Shown piece after piece: positions 1 to 6,450 of a stretch of 9,950 bases of DNA; positions within the stretch are counted from its first letter, which is position 1; each line of letters begins with the position of its first letter. The translations under genes were made by a program, and so were the position numbers. A model generated the notes under the pieces. That model had not been told where the DNA came from. It worked only from the letters and a program-made list of their open reading frames with translations, and did no database searches. The DNA lies in the NCBI GenBank assembly GCA_017853915.1, contig JAFMIS010000065.1:1-9950 (forward strand). Direction: 5' to 3'. Source of the stretch: a bacterium. GTDB taxonomy: Bacteria; Bdellovibrionota_C; UBA2361; OMII01.

Positions 1-1400
1 TATCCAGCTTGGATTAGAGTCGGAAGCGACGCGCTGTTAACGTCGAAGGAGTCGATGCCTGGTCGCGCGAGGGCGGAGAAAGAAAGCTGCAGTTGTCCGG
101 CTACCGCCACGTCGCTCCTGAGTTGTCGTGAACTGCCGAGCCACTCTGAAACCTCATCGCGGGACTCTCGAGCTAGTTGAAGCTGCAACACGCTTGCGTC
201 GCACCGTCTCCAGAGCACACAGAGCATAAGGAAGATTGTTGTAGCGATGAAAAAACGACGCAGCACGACAGGGCGAATACGCGAGGCGAGAAGTGAGAGT
301 CCATACGCGGCGGCGATGGAGGCATAGGGAATCATGACCACCATATTGCGAGTGAAGTTTGCTTTCTGCATGATCATCAGAAGGGCGTAGGCGGCGGGGA
401 ATATCATCAACACGAGAGCTTTAGATCTATTAGCTCTATACAGGGCATACAACCCTGGTAGCAGGAGCGAGCTGGCGATCAAGCCGATCCCATCGCTTGC
501 GAGCCAGCGCATATAGAACCAAGTCTGGCCTAGCCCAGGTTGTGCGGAGTGCTCCTCGTGGCCCGCGACACCATAATGCCAGATCTCGTATGAAAGCCCC
601 GACCAAAAATCTTGAGGTGACACGAGGGAATATGGAGCGCCCAGAAGAAAACCCAGCGCGATGCCGATGGATACCAGCAGGAGAGATGTAGTGTGTTTAT
701 CTCGAAGCAGCCATACGGTGTATGGAACGAGGATAATCGGACCGGCGTTGTACTTCGCGGCGCACGATAATCCCGCAATCACGCCCGTAACGACTAGTTT
801 GCCACGTGTATATGAGTCAATGGCCCGCAACGCGTACATGCTGCAGGTGAGACACATCATCGCCATAAGGGTGTCTACCCCTATGATGTAGGAGTTGCGC
901 AGAGCCTCAGGAGAAAGGGAGGTGATGGCAGCGCCTGTGAGGGCCGCCCATAGAGGGATTCCTCCAGCGCGCAGTATGTTGAAGACGAGCACAGACAAAA
1001 GGGCGTTCCACACGACACTCTCGAGCCGGTTCCAGACGAGCAGTGCCGGGTGGGAGGCGCTCAGCGCGTATGTCGCAAGCCCAAATGGCGAACGAGTTCG
1101 TACCTCTGAGAGCGAGCCGAGCCGCCCGTGAAGCTCCTCCCATGCTGCACTCGCGTACACCACCGGCATGCGAAGATAGAAATGCAGAGATGGCTTGTTG
1201 AAGTAGTGCGGGTTGAGGTCTCCGCGTTGTGACATCTCAACGACGCGATTAAAGTGGTGCGCGTCATCCTCGTGGTAAAAATAGCGAGAGTTCGCTTTCA
1301 CAAGCGGCCAGCATAACCAAATGTTGGCCATCAACAGCATAGCTGGCCAGAAGATCCGTGCTTTGTGAAAGAAGATCCGAGGCGAAAGTCTCATGGGCAT
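1..1400 (-). CDS. GT39-type (GT-C fold) membrane glycosyltransferase, 3' end cut by window edge
   Basis: The reading frame stays open on the minus strand from the ATG at 1400 to the left edge (466 full codons, no stop seen), so the C-terminus is missing. It is a multi-pass membrane protein with hydrophobic segments near residues 15-34, 128-143, 148-163, 171-190, 203-226 and further ones to about residue 400. The first extracytoplasmic loop carries HEDDAHHF (43-50) with an acidic pair D45-D46, followed by NPHYFNKPSLHFYL (63-76). GLSCAAKYNAG lies at 210-220. This arrangement is typical of ArnT/PMT-related family 39 enzymes, which transfer a sugar from a polyprenyl-phosphate donor to lipid or protein on the outer face of the inner membrane. 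The acceptor cannot be told. The ATG lies 6 bp after the nitroreductase stop, so the gene is probably co-transcribed. A second ATG two codons later (1394) is an alternative start; neither has a clear ribosome binding site. Confidence 0.82.
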   Translation of the reverse strand, partial: MPMRLSPRIFFHKARIFWPAMLLMANIWLCWPLVKANSRYFYHEDDAHHFNRVVEMSQRGDLNPHYFNKPSLHFYLRMPVVYASAAWEELHGRLGSLSEVRTRSPFGLATYALSASHPALLVWNRLESVVWNALLSVLVFNILRAGGIPLWAALTGAAITSLSPEALRNSYIIGVDTLMAMMCLTCSMYALRAIDSYTRGKLVVTGVIAGLSCAAKYNAGPIILVPYTVWLLRDKHTTSLLLVSIGIALGFLLGAPYSLVSPQDFWSGLSYEIWHYGVAGHEEHSAQPGLGQTWFYMRWLASDGIGLIASSLLLPGLYALYRANRSKALVLMIFPAAYALLMIMQKANFTRNMVVMIPYASIAAAYGLSLLASRIRPVVLRRFFIATTIFLMLCVLWRRCDASVLQLQLARESRDEVSEWLGSSRQLRSDVAVAGQLQLSFSALARPGIDSFDVNSASLPTLIQAG

Positions 1401-1406
1401 GAGTTG

Positions 1407-2063
1407 TTATTCGACGACAGAGAATACCGCGTCGCGCTGATATCGCACCTTCTTGTTGCCTGCCGCGGCGTCGTCAGCGCTCCGATAGCCGAGCGCGCAC
1501 GCGACCTTTGTGGAGTAGCCCTGTCGCGGTAGGTCCAAAATCGCGTCGAATTGCTTGGGGTCAATACCCTCCAGAGGGCAGGTATCGATTCTTAGAAGAG
1601 CTGCGGCCGTCAGGAGAGATCCAAGCGCGATGTAGGTTTGCCGAGTAGTCCAGGCCTCGATCTGTCCTACATTCGTCAGATTCTCAACGAACTGAACGAT
1701 CATTCCTCTGTATGGCGCGAGGGTCTCAACGGGGATTGCTCGTTCAGTGGCCACCAACTGTAGGTAGTGGTCGACGTATGTAGTGTCAACTGAAGTTCGT
1801 GCCGCCAACACTACTAGGTGTGACGCTTCAACCAGTTGCGGCTGATTCCACGCGTGCTCACGCAAGCTGTTTCGCACAGCGGCGTTTTTTACCACGATGA
1901 AACGCCAGGGCTGGAGGCCGAAAGACGATGGGGACATGCGAAGGGCATTTTCCAGGACATTCCAGTCAGGTTCCGATATCTTTCGCTCAGAATCGAAGCG
2001 TTTTGTGGCGTAGCGCCACGCCAGAGCGCTGACGAGCTCCTCGCGAATCAGATTTGTGTCCAT
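1407..2063 (-). CDS. NfsB-like FMN-dependent nitroreductase family oxidoreductase
   Basis: This 218-residue protein matches the length (about 217) and layout of E. coli NfsB-type nitroreductases, homodimeric FMN enzymes that reduce nitroaromatics, quinones or related substrates with NAD(P)H in the cytoplasm. Visible family features are RYATKRFD (17-24), which corresponds to the FMN-phosphate-binding segment, MSPSSFGLQPW (43-53), ASHLVVLAA (80-88), a helix TRQTYIALGSLLTAAALLRIDTCPLEGID (140-168) and the C-terminal GYR (192-194) with KKVRYQRD (204-211). The start is well supported: GGAG at 2071-2074 lies 7 nt before the ATG. It sits 27 bp downstream of the methyltransferase gene and 6 bp upstream of the GT39 gene, so it is probably the middle gene of a three-gene operon. 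The physiological substrate is unknown, and nothing in the sequence shows a direct link to glycosylation. Confidence 0.9.
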   Translation of the reverse strand: MDTNLIREELVSALAWRYATKRFDSERKISEPDWNVLENALRMSPSSFGLQPWRFIVVKNAAVRNSLREHAWNQPQLVEASHLVVLAARTSVDTTYVDHYLQLVATERAIPVETLAPYRGMIVQFVENLTNVGQIEAWTTRQTYIALGSLLTAAALLRIDTCPLEGIDPKQFDAILDLPRQGYSTKVACALGYRSADDAAAGNKKVRYQRDAVFSVVE

Positions 2064-2090
2064 ACTATTTCTCCATCTACGATCGTGGCT

Positions 2091-2954
2091 TCACATGCCG
2101 TGAGATAAAACAATAAGGGAACCTGCCGGAAGTCTGCGACTCGAGCTTTCCTCCTCCAGCGCAAGCGACTGAATCGATATCTCTACGTTGTGATCGTCAA
2201 ATAAATCCAGTGCGATGTTGCGCGCTACATCAGAAGTGCTCGCGGATGAATGGTTAGTGAAGAACACTATGCCCGCGTGAGCCTCAAGTACTCCAAGCAC
2301 AAGACGAACAATATCGGGAGCTTTTTCATCAAGCGTCCAGGTGTTGTTCTTCGACACGCGACTAAATGACGGGGGATCAATGATGATGATGTCGTACAGA
2401 GAGCGCTTTCGCTGCTCTCGAGCCATGAAAGCTAAGGCATCATCGACAATCCAACGAATCGAGTCCGGCGCTGCGGCGTTGGCCTGAGAGTTAAGTTTTG
2501 CCCATTCGATAGCGCGCTTCGCTAGATCGACATGGGTAACCTGAGCACCCCCCATAGCCGCGCAAAAAGAGGTCGCTAATCCTGTGTAAGCGAAGAGATT
2601 TAAAATCTTAAGCTCTCGATCTTTCATGGCGCGAAGCTTTGCGGCGGCGCTTGCTATTGAGGGTAAGTAGAGAGCATGCTCCGGGAAGAGGCCCACCTGG
2701 CCATTCGACATGAGCTCTAATCGCATCAACACACCCGCAATCGCCGCACTCCAGGTCGAGCGAATCGAGCCGTGATATTCCCAGCGATCGGGAGGAGTGT
2801 AGACCGCATCCGCACGTTGCCAAAGCTCGGCAGGCTGTCTGCGTTTCCACGAGCTCAGCGAGGATGGTCGATCGATAATGACGTCGCCAAACTGCTCAAG
2901 TTTGCGACCCTCGCCAGAATCCAAAAGTTTATAGCCGGTGATAGAAGATGGCAT
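2091..2954 (-). CDS. Class I SAM-dependent methyltransferase (COG1092/RlmI-like core)
   Basis: The protein has 287 residues. It opens with YKLLDSGEGRKLEQFGDVIIDRP (8-30), which I recognise as the conserved start of a bacterial family related to the rRNA methyltransferases RlmI/RlmK, and this supports the ATG at 2954. VGLFPEH (87-93) precedes the Rossmann domain. The SAM-binding motif I is ILNLFAYTGLATSFCAAMGG (117-136), the acidic residue after strand 2 is D143 in HVDLAKRAIEWAKLNSQAN (141-159), and motif IV is YDIIIIDPPSFSR (187-199). No N-terminal PUA domain is present. The segment where m5C enzymes carry their SCS cysteine reads FFTNHSS (231-237), so a covalent cytosine-C5 mechanism looks unlikely. 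The substrate is therefore open, with RNA the most likely class. It is the first gene of the packed cluster 2954->1, and no good Shine-Dalgarno precedes its start. Confidence 0.82.
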   Translation of the reverse strand: MPSSITGYKLLDSGEGRKLEQFGDVIIDRPSSLSSWKRRQPAELWQRADAVYTPPDRWEYHGSIRSTWSAAIAGVLMRLELMSNGQVGLFPEHALYLPSIASAAAKLRAMKDRELKILNLFAYTGLATSFCAAMGGAQVTHVDLAKRAIEWAKLNSQANAAAPDSIRWIVDDALAFMAREQRKRSLYDIIIIDPPSFSRVSKNNTWTLDEKAPDIVRLVLGVLEAHAGIVFFTNHSSASTSDVARNIALDLFDDHNVEISIQSLALEEESSSRRLPAGSLIVLSHGM

Positions 2955-3029
2955 GGCGGGGAGTATGCCATAGAGCTTTAGAACTGCCCATCCAAGCAGC
3001 GTTGATCCGTTGCTAAATGTGTCTTTATC

Positions 3030-3060
3030 GGGGCTTTCGGGGAGTTGGGGAAGTTTGGGG
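3030..3060 (+). other. Canonical G-quadruplex motif (four G4 tracts)
   Basis: Four runs of four G occur at 3030-3033, 3039-3042, 3047-3050 and 3057-3060, with loops of 5, 4 and 6 nt (CTTTC, AGTT, AAGTTT). This meets the standard intramolecular G-quadruplex rule with one tetrad layer to spare. The G-rich strand is the plus strand, which is the template strand for the downstream minus-strand methyltransferase. A leader RNA made across this region would therefore be C-rich and only the DNA could fold. A second, less regular G-rich block (3090-3107) follows within the loop side of the inverted repeat. Confidence 0.7.
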
Positions 3061-3074
3061 AGGAAAAAGGAACC

Positions 3075-3139
3075 CGGTATGTGGTCTCTGGGGGGAGATG
3101 GGGAGGGATGGAGAGACGGAACCCAGAGACCACATACCG
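3075..3139. repeat. 18-bp perfect inverted repeat, 29-nt purine-rich spacer
   Basis: The left arm CGGTATGTGGTCTCTGGG (3075-3092) is the exact reverse complement of the right arm at 3122-3139. The spacer (3093-3121) is almost entirely purine on the plus strand. A GGAACCC heptamer sits across the start of each arm (3069-3075 and 3118-3124). As RNA from the minus strand, the hairpin is followed by GGTTCCTTTTTCC, so weak intrinsic termination after the glycosyltransferase gene is possible, though the T run starts 6 nt after the stem. The length and perfection also fit a dispersed REP- or MITE-like palindromic element. No transposase lies in the window, and only one copy is present. Confidence 0.75.
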
Positions 3140-3379
3140 TCGGTGATTGTTGCCACCTATCCCTGTTACAGCAACTCCTGGGCCAACTCGGCGCGGCGGA
3201 GGTTTTGTAAGGCCGGAAAAAAGAACATTCGGTTCGAGCGCTTAGCGTTTGCTAGTTTTTCGTACCTCATGAAATCCAGGATGAAAGTGTTGCATAGCTG
3301 GGTAGCGCTATTCCTGGAGCGCACGCGGCATACAAGAATTGCTGATGCCACGAACTATAGTCGCGCTCGCTTCGGCTTG

Positions 3380-4240
3380 TTACAACGAGGCGCTGTGTGC
3401 GGAGGTCGAGTCGGCTGATTGCGCCGCGAGTTCTTCTTGAAACTTCCAGAATTGCTCAGGTGAGATGTGGCGGTGGAGGACTTTGAATTGAAATACGTCA
3501 CGAAACATCTTGAGTGAATCAAAAACAAGATTGACTTTCGAGCCGGGGATATTGTTCCAGTTGATAGCCACTTCGCTGATCGGAATTCCAGCTTTTTTGG
3601 CGATGTAGAGCAACTCAACATCAAAGCTGAAGCGATCCGACCTTTGATTTTTGAAGAGAAAGAGAGCGACAGGGCGGGTAAACATCTTGAAACCACACTG
3701 GGTGTCCGTAATTGAGGGAAGCAGAATGGTATTAACGCAGCGATTAAAGATTCGTCCGAGCAATCTCCTATGAAAAGAGGTGGAAACCTTAGTCTCGCTG
3801 CTTGCAAGGGCGCGTGAACCGATCGCGACAGAGGCGCCCCTGTTGAGTGTTTCGTCAAGCCGGACAAATTCTTCGATAGGTGTAGCACCATCTGCGTCAG
3901 CAAAAAGGATTCTCTTGCCGCGACTGTTAAGAACGCCCAGCCTCACCGCATGCCCTTTGCCGTAATTTCGGGGTAATTGGATCGACCTCACCTGGTCCCG
4001 CACCCTTTCAAATTTTCGGACTATTTCACTCGTCCCATCTTTGCTGCCATCATCGACAACTATGATTTCGTACGAGAGGCCCCGGCCATCGAAAAAATCG
4101 ATCATGTTAATCAGAGTGGGTGGAAGTCGACGGTCCTCGTTGTAGGCTGGCACAATCACGCTCAAATCGACCGTTTCAGAGGAGGCTTCCTGTTGCTGAA
4201 ACCATTCCTGCAAGTGATGTGAAGGCGGGTGAGTCGTCAT
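3380..4240 (-). CDS. ALG5-like family 2 glycosyltransferase (polyprenyl-phosphate sugar synthase)
   Basis: The 286-residue protein is a GT-A fold glycosyltransferase of the dolichyl-phosphate glucosyltransferase (ALG5/DPM1-like) group. These enzymes move a sugar from UDP- or GDP-sugar to polyprenyl phosphate at the cytoplasmic membrane face. VDLSVIVPAYNEDRRLPPTL (24-43) begins the nucleotide-binding domain. YEIIVVDDGSKDGT (57-70) and FADADGATPI (113-122) hold the metal and donor-binding aspartates. SITDTQCGFKMF (176-187), RFSFDVELLYIA (203-214) and WNNIPGSKVN (228-237) are hallmarks of this group. No membrane segment is present, so it would be peripheral. The ATG at 4240 has no clear ribosome binding site, but the first 23 residues precede the domain as is normal, so the start is plausible. 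The product could serve as donor for the GT39 enzyme encoded downstream on the same strand. Which sugar is moved cannot be read from the sequence. Confidence 0.9.
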   Translation of the reverse strand: MTTHPPSHHLQEWFQQQEASSETVDLSVIVPAYNEDRRLPPTLINMIDFFDGRGLSYEIIVVDDGSKDGTSEIVRKFERVRDQVRSIQLPRNYGKGHAVRLGVLNSRGKRILFADADGATPIEEFVRLDETLNRGASVAIGSRALASSETKVSTSFHRRLLGRIFNRCVNTILLPSITDTQCGFKMFTRPVALFLFKNQRSDRFSFDVELLYIAKKAGIPISEVAINWNNIPGSKVNLVFDSLKMFRDVFQFKVLHRHISPEQFWKFQEELAAQSADSTSAHSASL

Positions 4241-4294
4241 GAAAGTGGTACATAGAGCGCATCTTCGCGCTATCGGATCGTGGCTTGAGGCATG

Positions 4295-4304
4295 AGTCTA
4301 GACT
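4295..4304. promoter_or_regulatory. 10-bp palindrome upstream of the family 2 glycosyltransferase gene
   Basis: AGTCTAGACT is self-complementary and lies 55-64 bp upstream of the glycosyltransferase ATG, next to the AT-rich stretch TATTTAATT on the plus strand. The position suits an operator or a promoter-overlapping site. A 10-bp palindrome also arises by chance at appreciable frequency, so the call is weak. Confidence 0.2.
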
Positions 4305-4698
4305 ATTTAATTGATGCGCGGAAGTTTGGGGTGGATGCGAACATATCCCGTAGCACTCGGCGACCATGCGAATGGCATAGTTTGCTAAGTAGTTGTTTGT
4401 TCGAGCTTTCTCGAGAGAGAGGAGCATCTAAAACAACTTTTCCATTTGCTACGTCCCTGTAAGCAGATTGCGATGAGTCCTGACGTTCTTTCGCTGATAG
4501 CGTTCGAGCCCGGACTCCCGCGCGGATATTCGACTACGAGCCTTCGAAGCTGGTGGGGTATCGCCGATGGAGCAGGTGAACTGAGGCCTTTGGTCGCTCT
4601 CGGCAGGGAAGCTATAAAGTCCAACCGACGGACTACGATAAGGCATTGCTGATTGTGTAAGGCCGGGAGTATTAAGAATTTTTTTTGTAACTACTCAG

Positions 4699-4720
4699 CT
4701 AGCTGGAATCTAGCTGGAAT
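4699..4720. repeat. Tandem 11-bp direct repeat (2 x CTAGCTGGAAT)
   Basis: Two exact copies, CTAGCTGGAAT, abut at 4699-4709 and 4710-4720. The first overlaps the palindrome CAGCTAGCTG (4696-4705). The 11-bp period is close to one DNA turn, so the copies face the same side of the helix, as in many direct-repeat operators. The site is about 125 bp upstream of the Nudix gene start. It could equally be a small replication-slippage duplication. Confidence 0.4.
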
Positions 4721-4845
4721 AATGTGCTACTCACCAAAATAGGGCGTCGCCGTTCAGGGAATGACAGGAAAGAAGAGCCGACACCAAAAACCCGGTGAGG
4801 GTGTGCTCACTTTGCATACAGCATCAGGCGATGAGAGAGGTATAT

Positions 4846-5367
4846 ATGAAGGTAGTTCACACAGAGGTTCTATATCAGGGAAAGCTGCGCGGGATACGAG
4901 ACACCCTTGAGAATGATGAGGGGCGGCGATTTTTTCATGAGACCATACAGCACCCAGGAGCGGTCGTTGTTCTTCCGATTACCGCCGATGGCAAGATTGT
5001 GTGTGTTTCGCAGTACCGACACTCGCTGGGCAGGGAGATCATTGAGTTACCGGCGGGTACCTTGGAGGCAAGTGAGGATCCGCTTGTGTGCGCTGGTCGT
5101 GAGATTCAAGAGGAGATCGGTATGGCCGCGCGAGATTTGATCCCACTGGGAACGCTTTTTCCAGCCCCTGGTTTTTGCGATGAAATTCAACATCTTTTTG
5201 TCGCCACTGGTCTGTACGAGAGTCGAGCTGAACCCGATGAGGACGAACAAATCTCGCTGGTTGTTATGAGCGTCGCGGAGATCGAGAACGCTATTCTTAA
5301 TGGCGTTCTGAGTGATGCTAAATCTATAGCGCTCTTTGCCCGCGCTCGATTGAGGGGATTGGTGTAG
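4846..5367 (+). CDS. Nudix hydrolase, ADP-ribose pyrophosphatase type
   Basis: The protein has 173 residues from the chosen start. The Nudix box is complete and exact at residues 71-93: G71, E77, R85-E86, E89-E90 and G92 in GTLEASEDPLVCAGREIQEE-IGM. The preceding QYRHSLGREIIELPAG (56-71) and the following LFPAPGFCDEIQHLFVA (104-120), with a proline 16 residues after the box glycine, are typical of ADP-ribose pyrophosphatases. These cleave ADP-ribose and related nucleotide sugars to AMP and a sugar phosphate, using divalent metal held by the box glutamates. The ATG at 4846 is chosen because AGAGAGG (4834-4840) lies 5 nt upstream and the protein then begins as the family does. An in-frame GTG at 4795 would add 17 unlikely residues. 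The TMEM43-family gene starts 27 bp after the stop. ADP-ribose is the likely substrate, but another nucleoside diphosphate cannot be excluded. Confidence 0.9.
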   Translation: MKVVHTEVLYQGKLRGIRDTLENDEGRRFFHETIQHPGAVVVLPITADGKIVCVSQYRHSLGREIIELPAGTLEASEDPLVCAGREIQEEIGMAARDLIPLGTLFPAPGFCDEIQHLFVATGLYESRAEPDEDEQISLVVMSVAEIENAILNGVLSDAKSIALFARARLRGLV

Positions 5368-5388
5368 CGGCCCCGCTCAAGGTACAAT
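5359..5388 (+). promoter_or_regulatory. Possible promoter that would give a leaderless transcript
   Basis: TTGGTG (5359-5364) and TACAAT (5383-5388) are separated by 18 nt, and the ATG of the next gene follows the -10-like hexamer by 6 nt. Transcription would then begin at or next to the start codon. The only Shine-Dalgarno-like sequence is AAGG at 5379-5382, 12 nt before the ATG, which is too far to be efficient. The promoter would lie partly inside the Nudix gene end. This is a pattern match only. Confidence 0.3.
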
Positions 5389-5394
5389 AATACT

Positions 5395-6372
5395 ATGAGG
5401 GTTTTTAAGAATTTTCAGCGTCGCTCACAGAGCTTTCTCGGCATTTTTACGCTCATCTGCGGGTTCTTCATGATGTGGAATAGCGTCAGAGCCGCTCGCG
5501 ATGATTCCCGCGCGCTTGAGACGGTAGCAAGCCAAGCGATTGTCATCGATCCCCTGGTGCCGCGTAGTTCTGACAACGGGGCGCTCGTGCTCGTGGCTGC
5601 TCGCTTCTCGTCTGTAGATCAGCTTGAAGATGAGTACCTCAAAGCTGGCCCGTACCTCATCTTGCGCCGTAGGGTGGAGATGTATCAGTGGATTGAAGAG
5701 GAGAACCCTCTGCTCAAGAAAAAAGAGTACCGATTGGGATGGCATGAGGGTCAGGTTGATTTCTTTAATTTTGCCGAAACGAGAGGGCACGAAAATCCGC
5801 TCCTCACAATTGCTCCCGATACCAAGAAAGTTCAAAGCGCGGCCTTTGGGGCGTTTGATGGTAGAGCTTTGATCAATGCGGTGGAGCGATTGCTGCCGCT
5901 GTCTCTAACACCGGATCTACTCAAAGATTCAGCGGCGCAGATTGAAAATGACCGAATACTCATTCGTCGGGATCCCTCGAACTCCAACACTACTCCGTCA
6001 CTTGGAGATGTGAGAGTGTGGTATGACGCCTTGCCGCAGGGAGATTACACCGTTCTTACTAAACAGATCGACGAGCGAAATCTACTGGGTTCTCGGGGTG
6101 GCGAGTCAGTGGTCGTTCGCCAAGGGCTTCTCTCCCTCGATGATTTTAAGACCTCTGAGGCGAGAGAGTCTAAGGATGTTGCGGGTAATTTGCTCTATCT
6201 GGGCGCTGTTCTTCTGTGCGCGGGATTATACTCCATCCTCTCGCCACTCGCGGGCTCATTTGATCTTCGTCCTCGATTCCAGCTTCGTGGGCATGCCGCC
6301 GTGGTTTTTGTGTCTGTCGGAGTCTCAATACTTTTGACACTGATCCTGATGATAGTGGGAAAGCTCGGGTAA
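5395..6372 (+). CDS. TMEM43 (LUMA)-family membrane protein
   Basis: The 325-residue protein has one N-terminal membrane segment (about 12-30), a large soluble middle part (about 40-260) and two C-terminal membrane segments (about 263-285 and 300-322). The middle part carries what I recognise as TMEM43-family sequence: RRRVEMYQWIEEE (91-103), an EYRLGWHEGQVDFFNF segment (111-126), GHENP (131-135) and GDVRVWY (204-210). The family is best known from the human nuclear-envelope protein LUMA, and bacterial members have no established biochemical role. The soluble domain probably sits outside the cytoplasm between the membrane anchors, as an inference from topology. The gene follows the Nudix gene by 27 bp and may be co-transcribed or have its own promoter. 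Convergent transcription from 6451 ends it. The family call rests on motif recognition without a search. Confidence 0.75.
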   Translation: MRVFKNFQRRSQSFLGIFTLICGFFMMWNSVRAARDDSRALETVASQAIVIDPLVPRSSDNGALVLVAARFSSVDQLEDEYLKAGPYLILRRRVEMYQWIEEENPLLKKKEYRLGWHEGQVDFFNFAETRGHENPLLTIAPDTKKVQSAAFGAFDGRALINAVERLLPLSLTPDLLKDSAAQIENDRILIRRDPSNSNTTPSLGDVRVWYDALPQGDYTVLTKQIDERNLLGSRGGESVVVRQGLLSLDDFKTSEARESKDVAGNLLYLGAVLLCAGLYSILSPLAGSFDLRPRFQLRGHAAVVFVSVGVSILLTLILMIVGKLG

Positions 6373-6380
6373 TTCGGGGT

Positions 6381-6406
6381 CGCATTCTGTGAATTATATG
6401 AATGCG
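6381..6406. other. Hairpin between convergent gene ends
   Basis: CGCATTC (6381-6387) pairs perfectly with GAATGCG (6400-6406) around a 12-nt loop. It lies in the 78-bp gap between the convergent stops at 6372 and 6451, where a shared terminator would be expected. Neither strand has a T run after the stem, so it is not a standard intrinsic terminator. It may only mark a Rho-dependent or weak 3' end. Confidence 0.3.
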
Positions 6407-6450
6407 TTGCACAAGCGCCGCTTCGCAATTTCAGGTCGGATGCCGAAGTC

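Larger units (their letters stand above)
2955..3379. other. Gene-free 425-bp gap with G-rich DNA and an inverted repeat
   Basis: This stretch separates the glycosyltransferase stop (3380) from the methyltransferase start (2954), both on the minus strand. It contains a four-tract G-quadruplex motif (3030-3060) and a long perfect inverted repeat (3075-3139) on a purine-rich plus strand. Short open frames occur on both strands but overlap one another and the repeat, and none has a recognisable protein family. I see no clear promoter for the methyltransferase. The nearest match on the minus strand is a TTGGAT hexamer 17 nt before TATGGC, which is too weak to call. Confidence 0.6.
4241..4845. other. 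Divergent intergenic region, about 600 bp, no convincing gene
   Basis: This region separates the minus-strand glycosyltransferase from the plus-strand Nudix gene and should hold both promoters. Overlapping 65-80 codon open frames on both strands at about 4385-4652 have no recognisable motif and no ribosome binding site, so I do not call them. Visible small structures are a 10-bp palindrome AGTCTAGACT at 4295-4304, an AGTCC/GGACT hairpin near 4618-4634, a run of eight T at 4679-4686 without a convincing stem before it, and a tandem 11-bp repeat at 4699-4720. I found no tRNA T-arm with matching stems and no strong -35/-10 pair. Confidence 0.5.

Noticed and set aside
3206..3216. TGTAAGGCCGG shared with 4656-4666 in the other gene-free region
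   Set aside because: An 11-bp exact match is expected several times by chance in 10 kb, and the flanks do not match.
3166..3351. Minus-strand 61-codon frame with a helical-looking C-terminus
   Set aside because: It starts with GTG without a ribosome binding site and is of a length expected by chance. The leucine-rich end alone does not support a gene.
3017..3418. Plus-strand open frame of 133 codons in the glycosyltransferase-methyltransferase gap
   Set aside because: It spans the quadruplex motif and inverted repeat and overlaps the glycosyltransferase 3' end. Its composition is rich in G, R, W and C, and it has no family motif or ribosome binding site.
4501..4519. GTTCGAGCCC, resembling a tRNA T-loop
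   Set aside because: The flanking bases do not form a 5-bp T-stem and no acceptor or anticodon arms can be built around it.
4385..4652. Three overlapping frames of 65-79 codons on both strands
   Set aside because: They compete with each other, have no recognisable motif and no ribosome binding site. The region reads as intergenic.
4795..4845. Earlier GTG start for the Nudix hydrolase
   Set aside because: It lacks a Shine-Dalgarno, while the ATG at 4846 has AGAGAGG 5 nt upstream and gives the usual family N-terminus.
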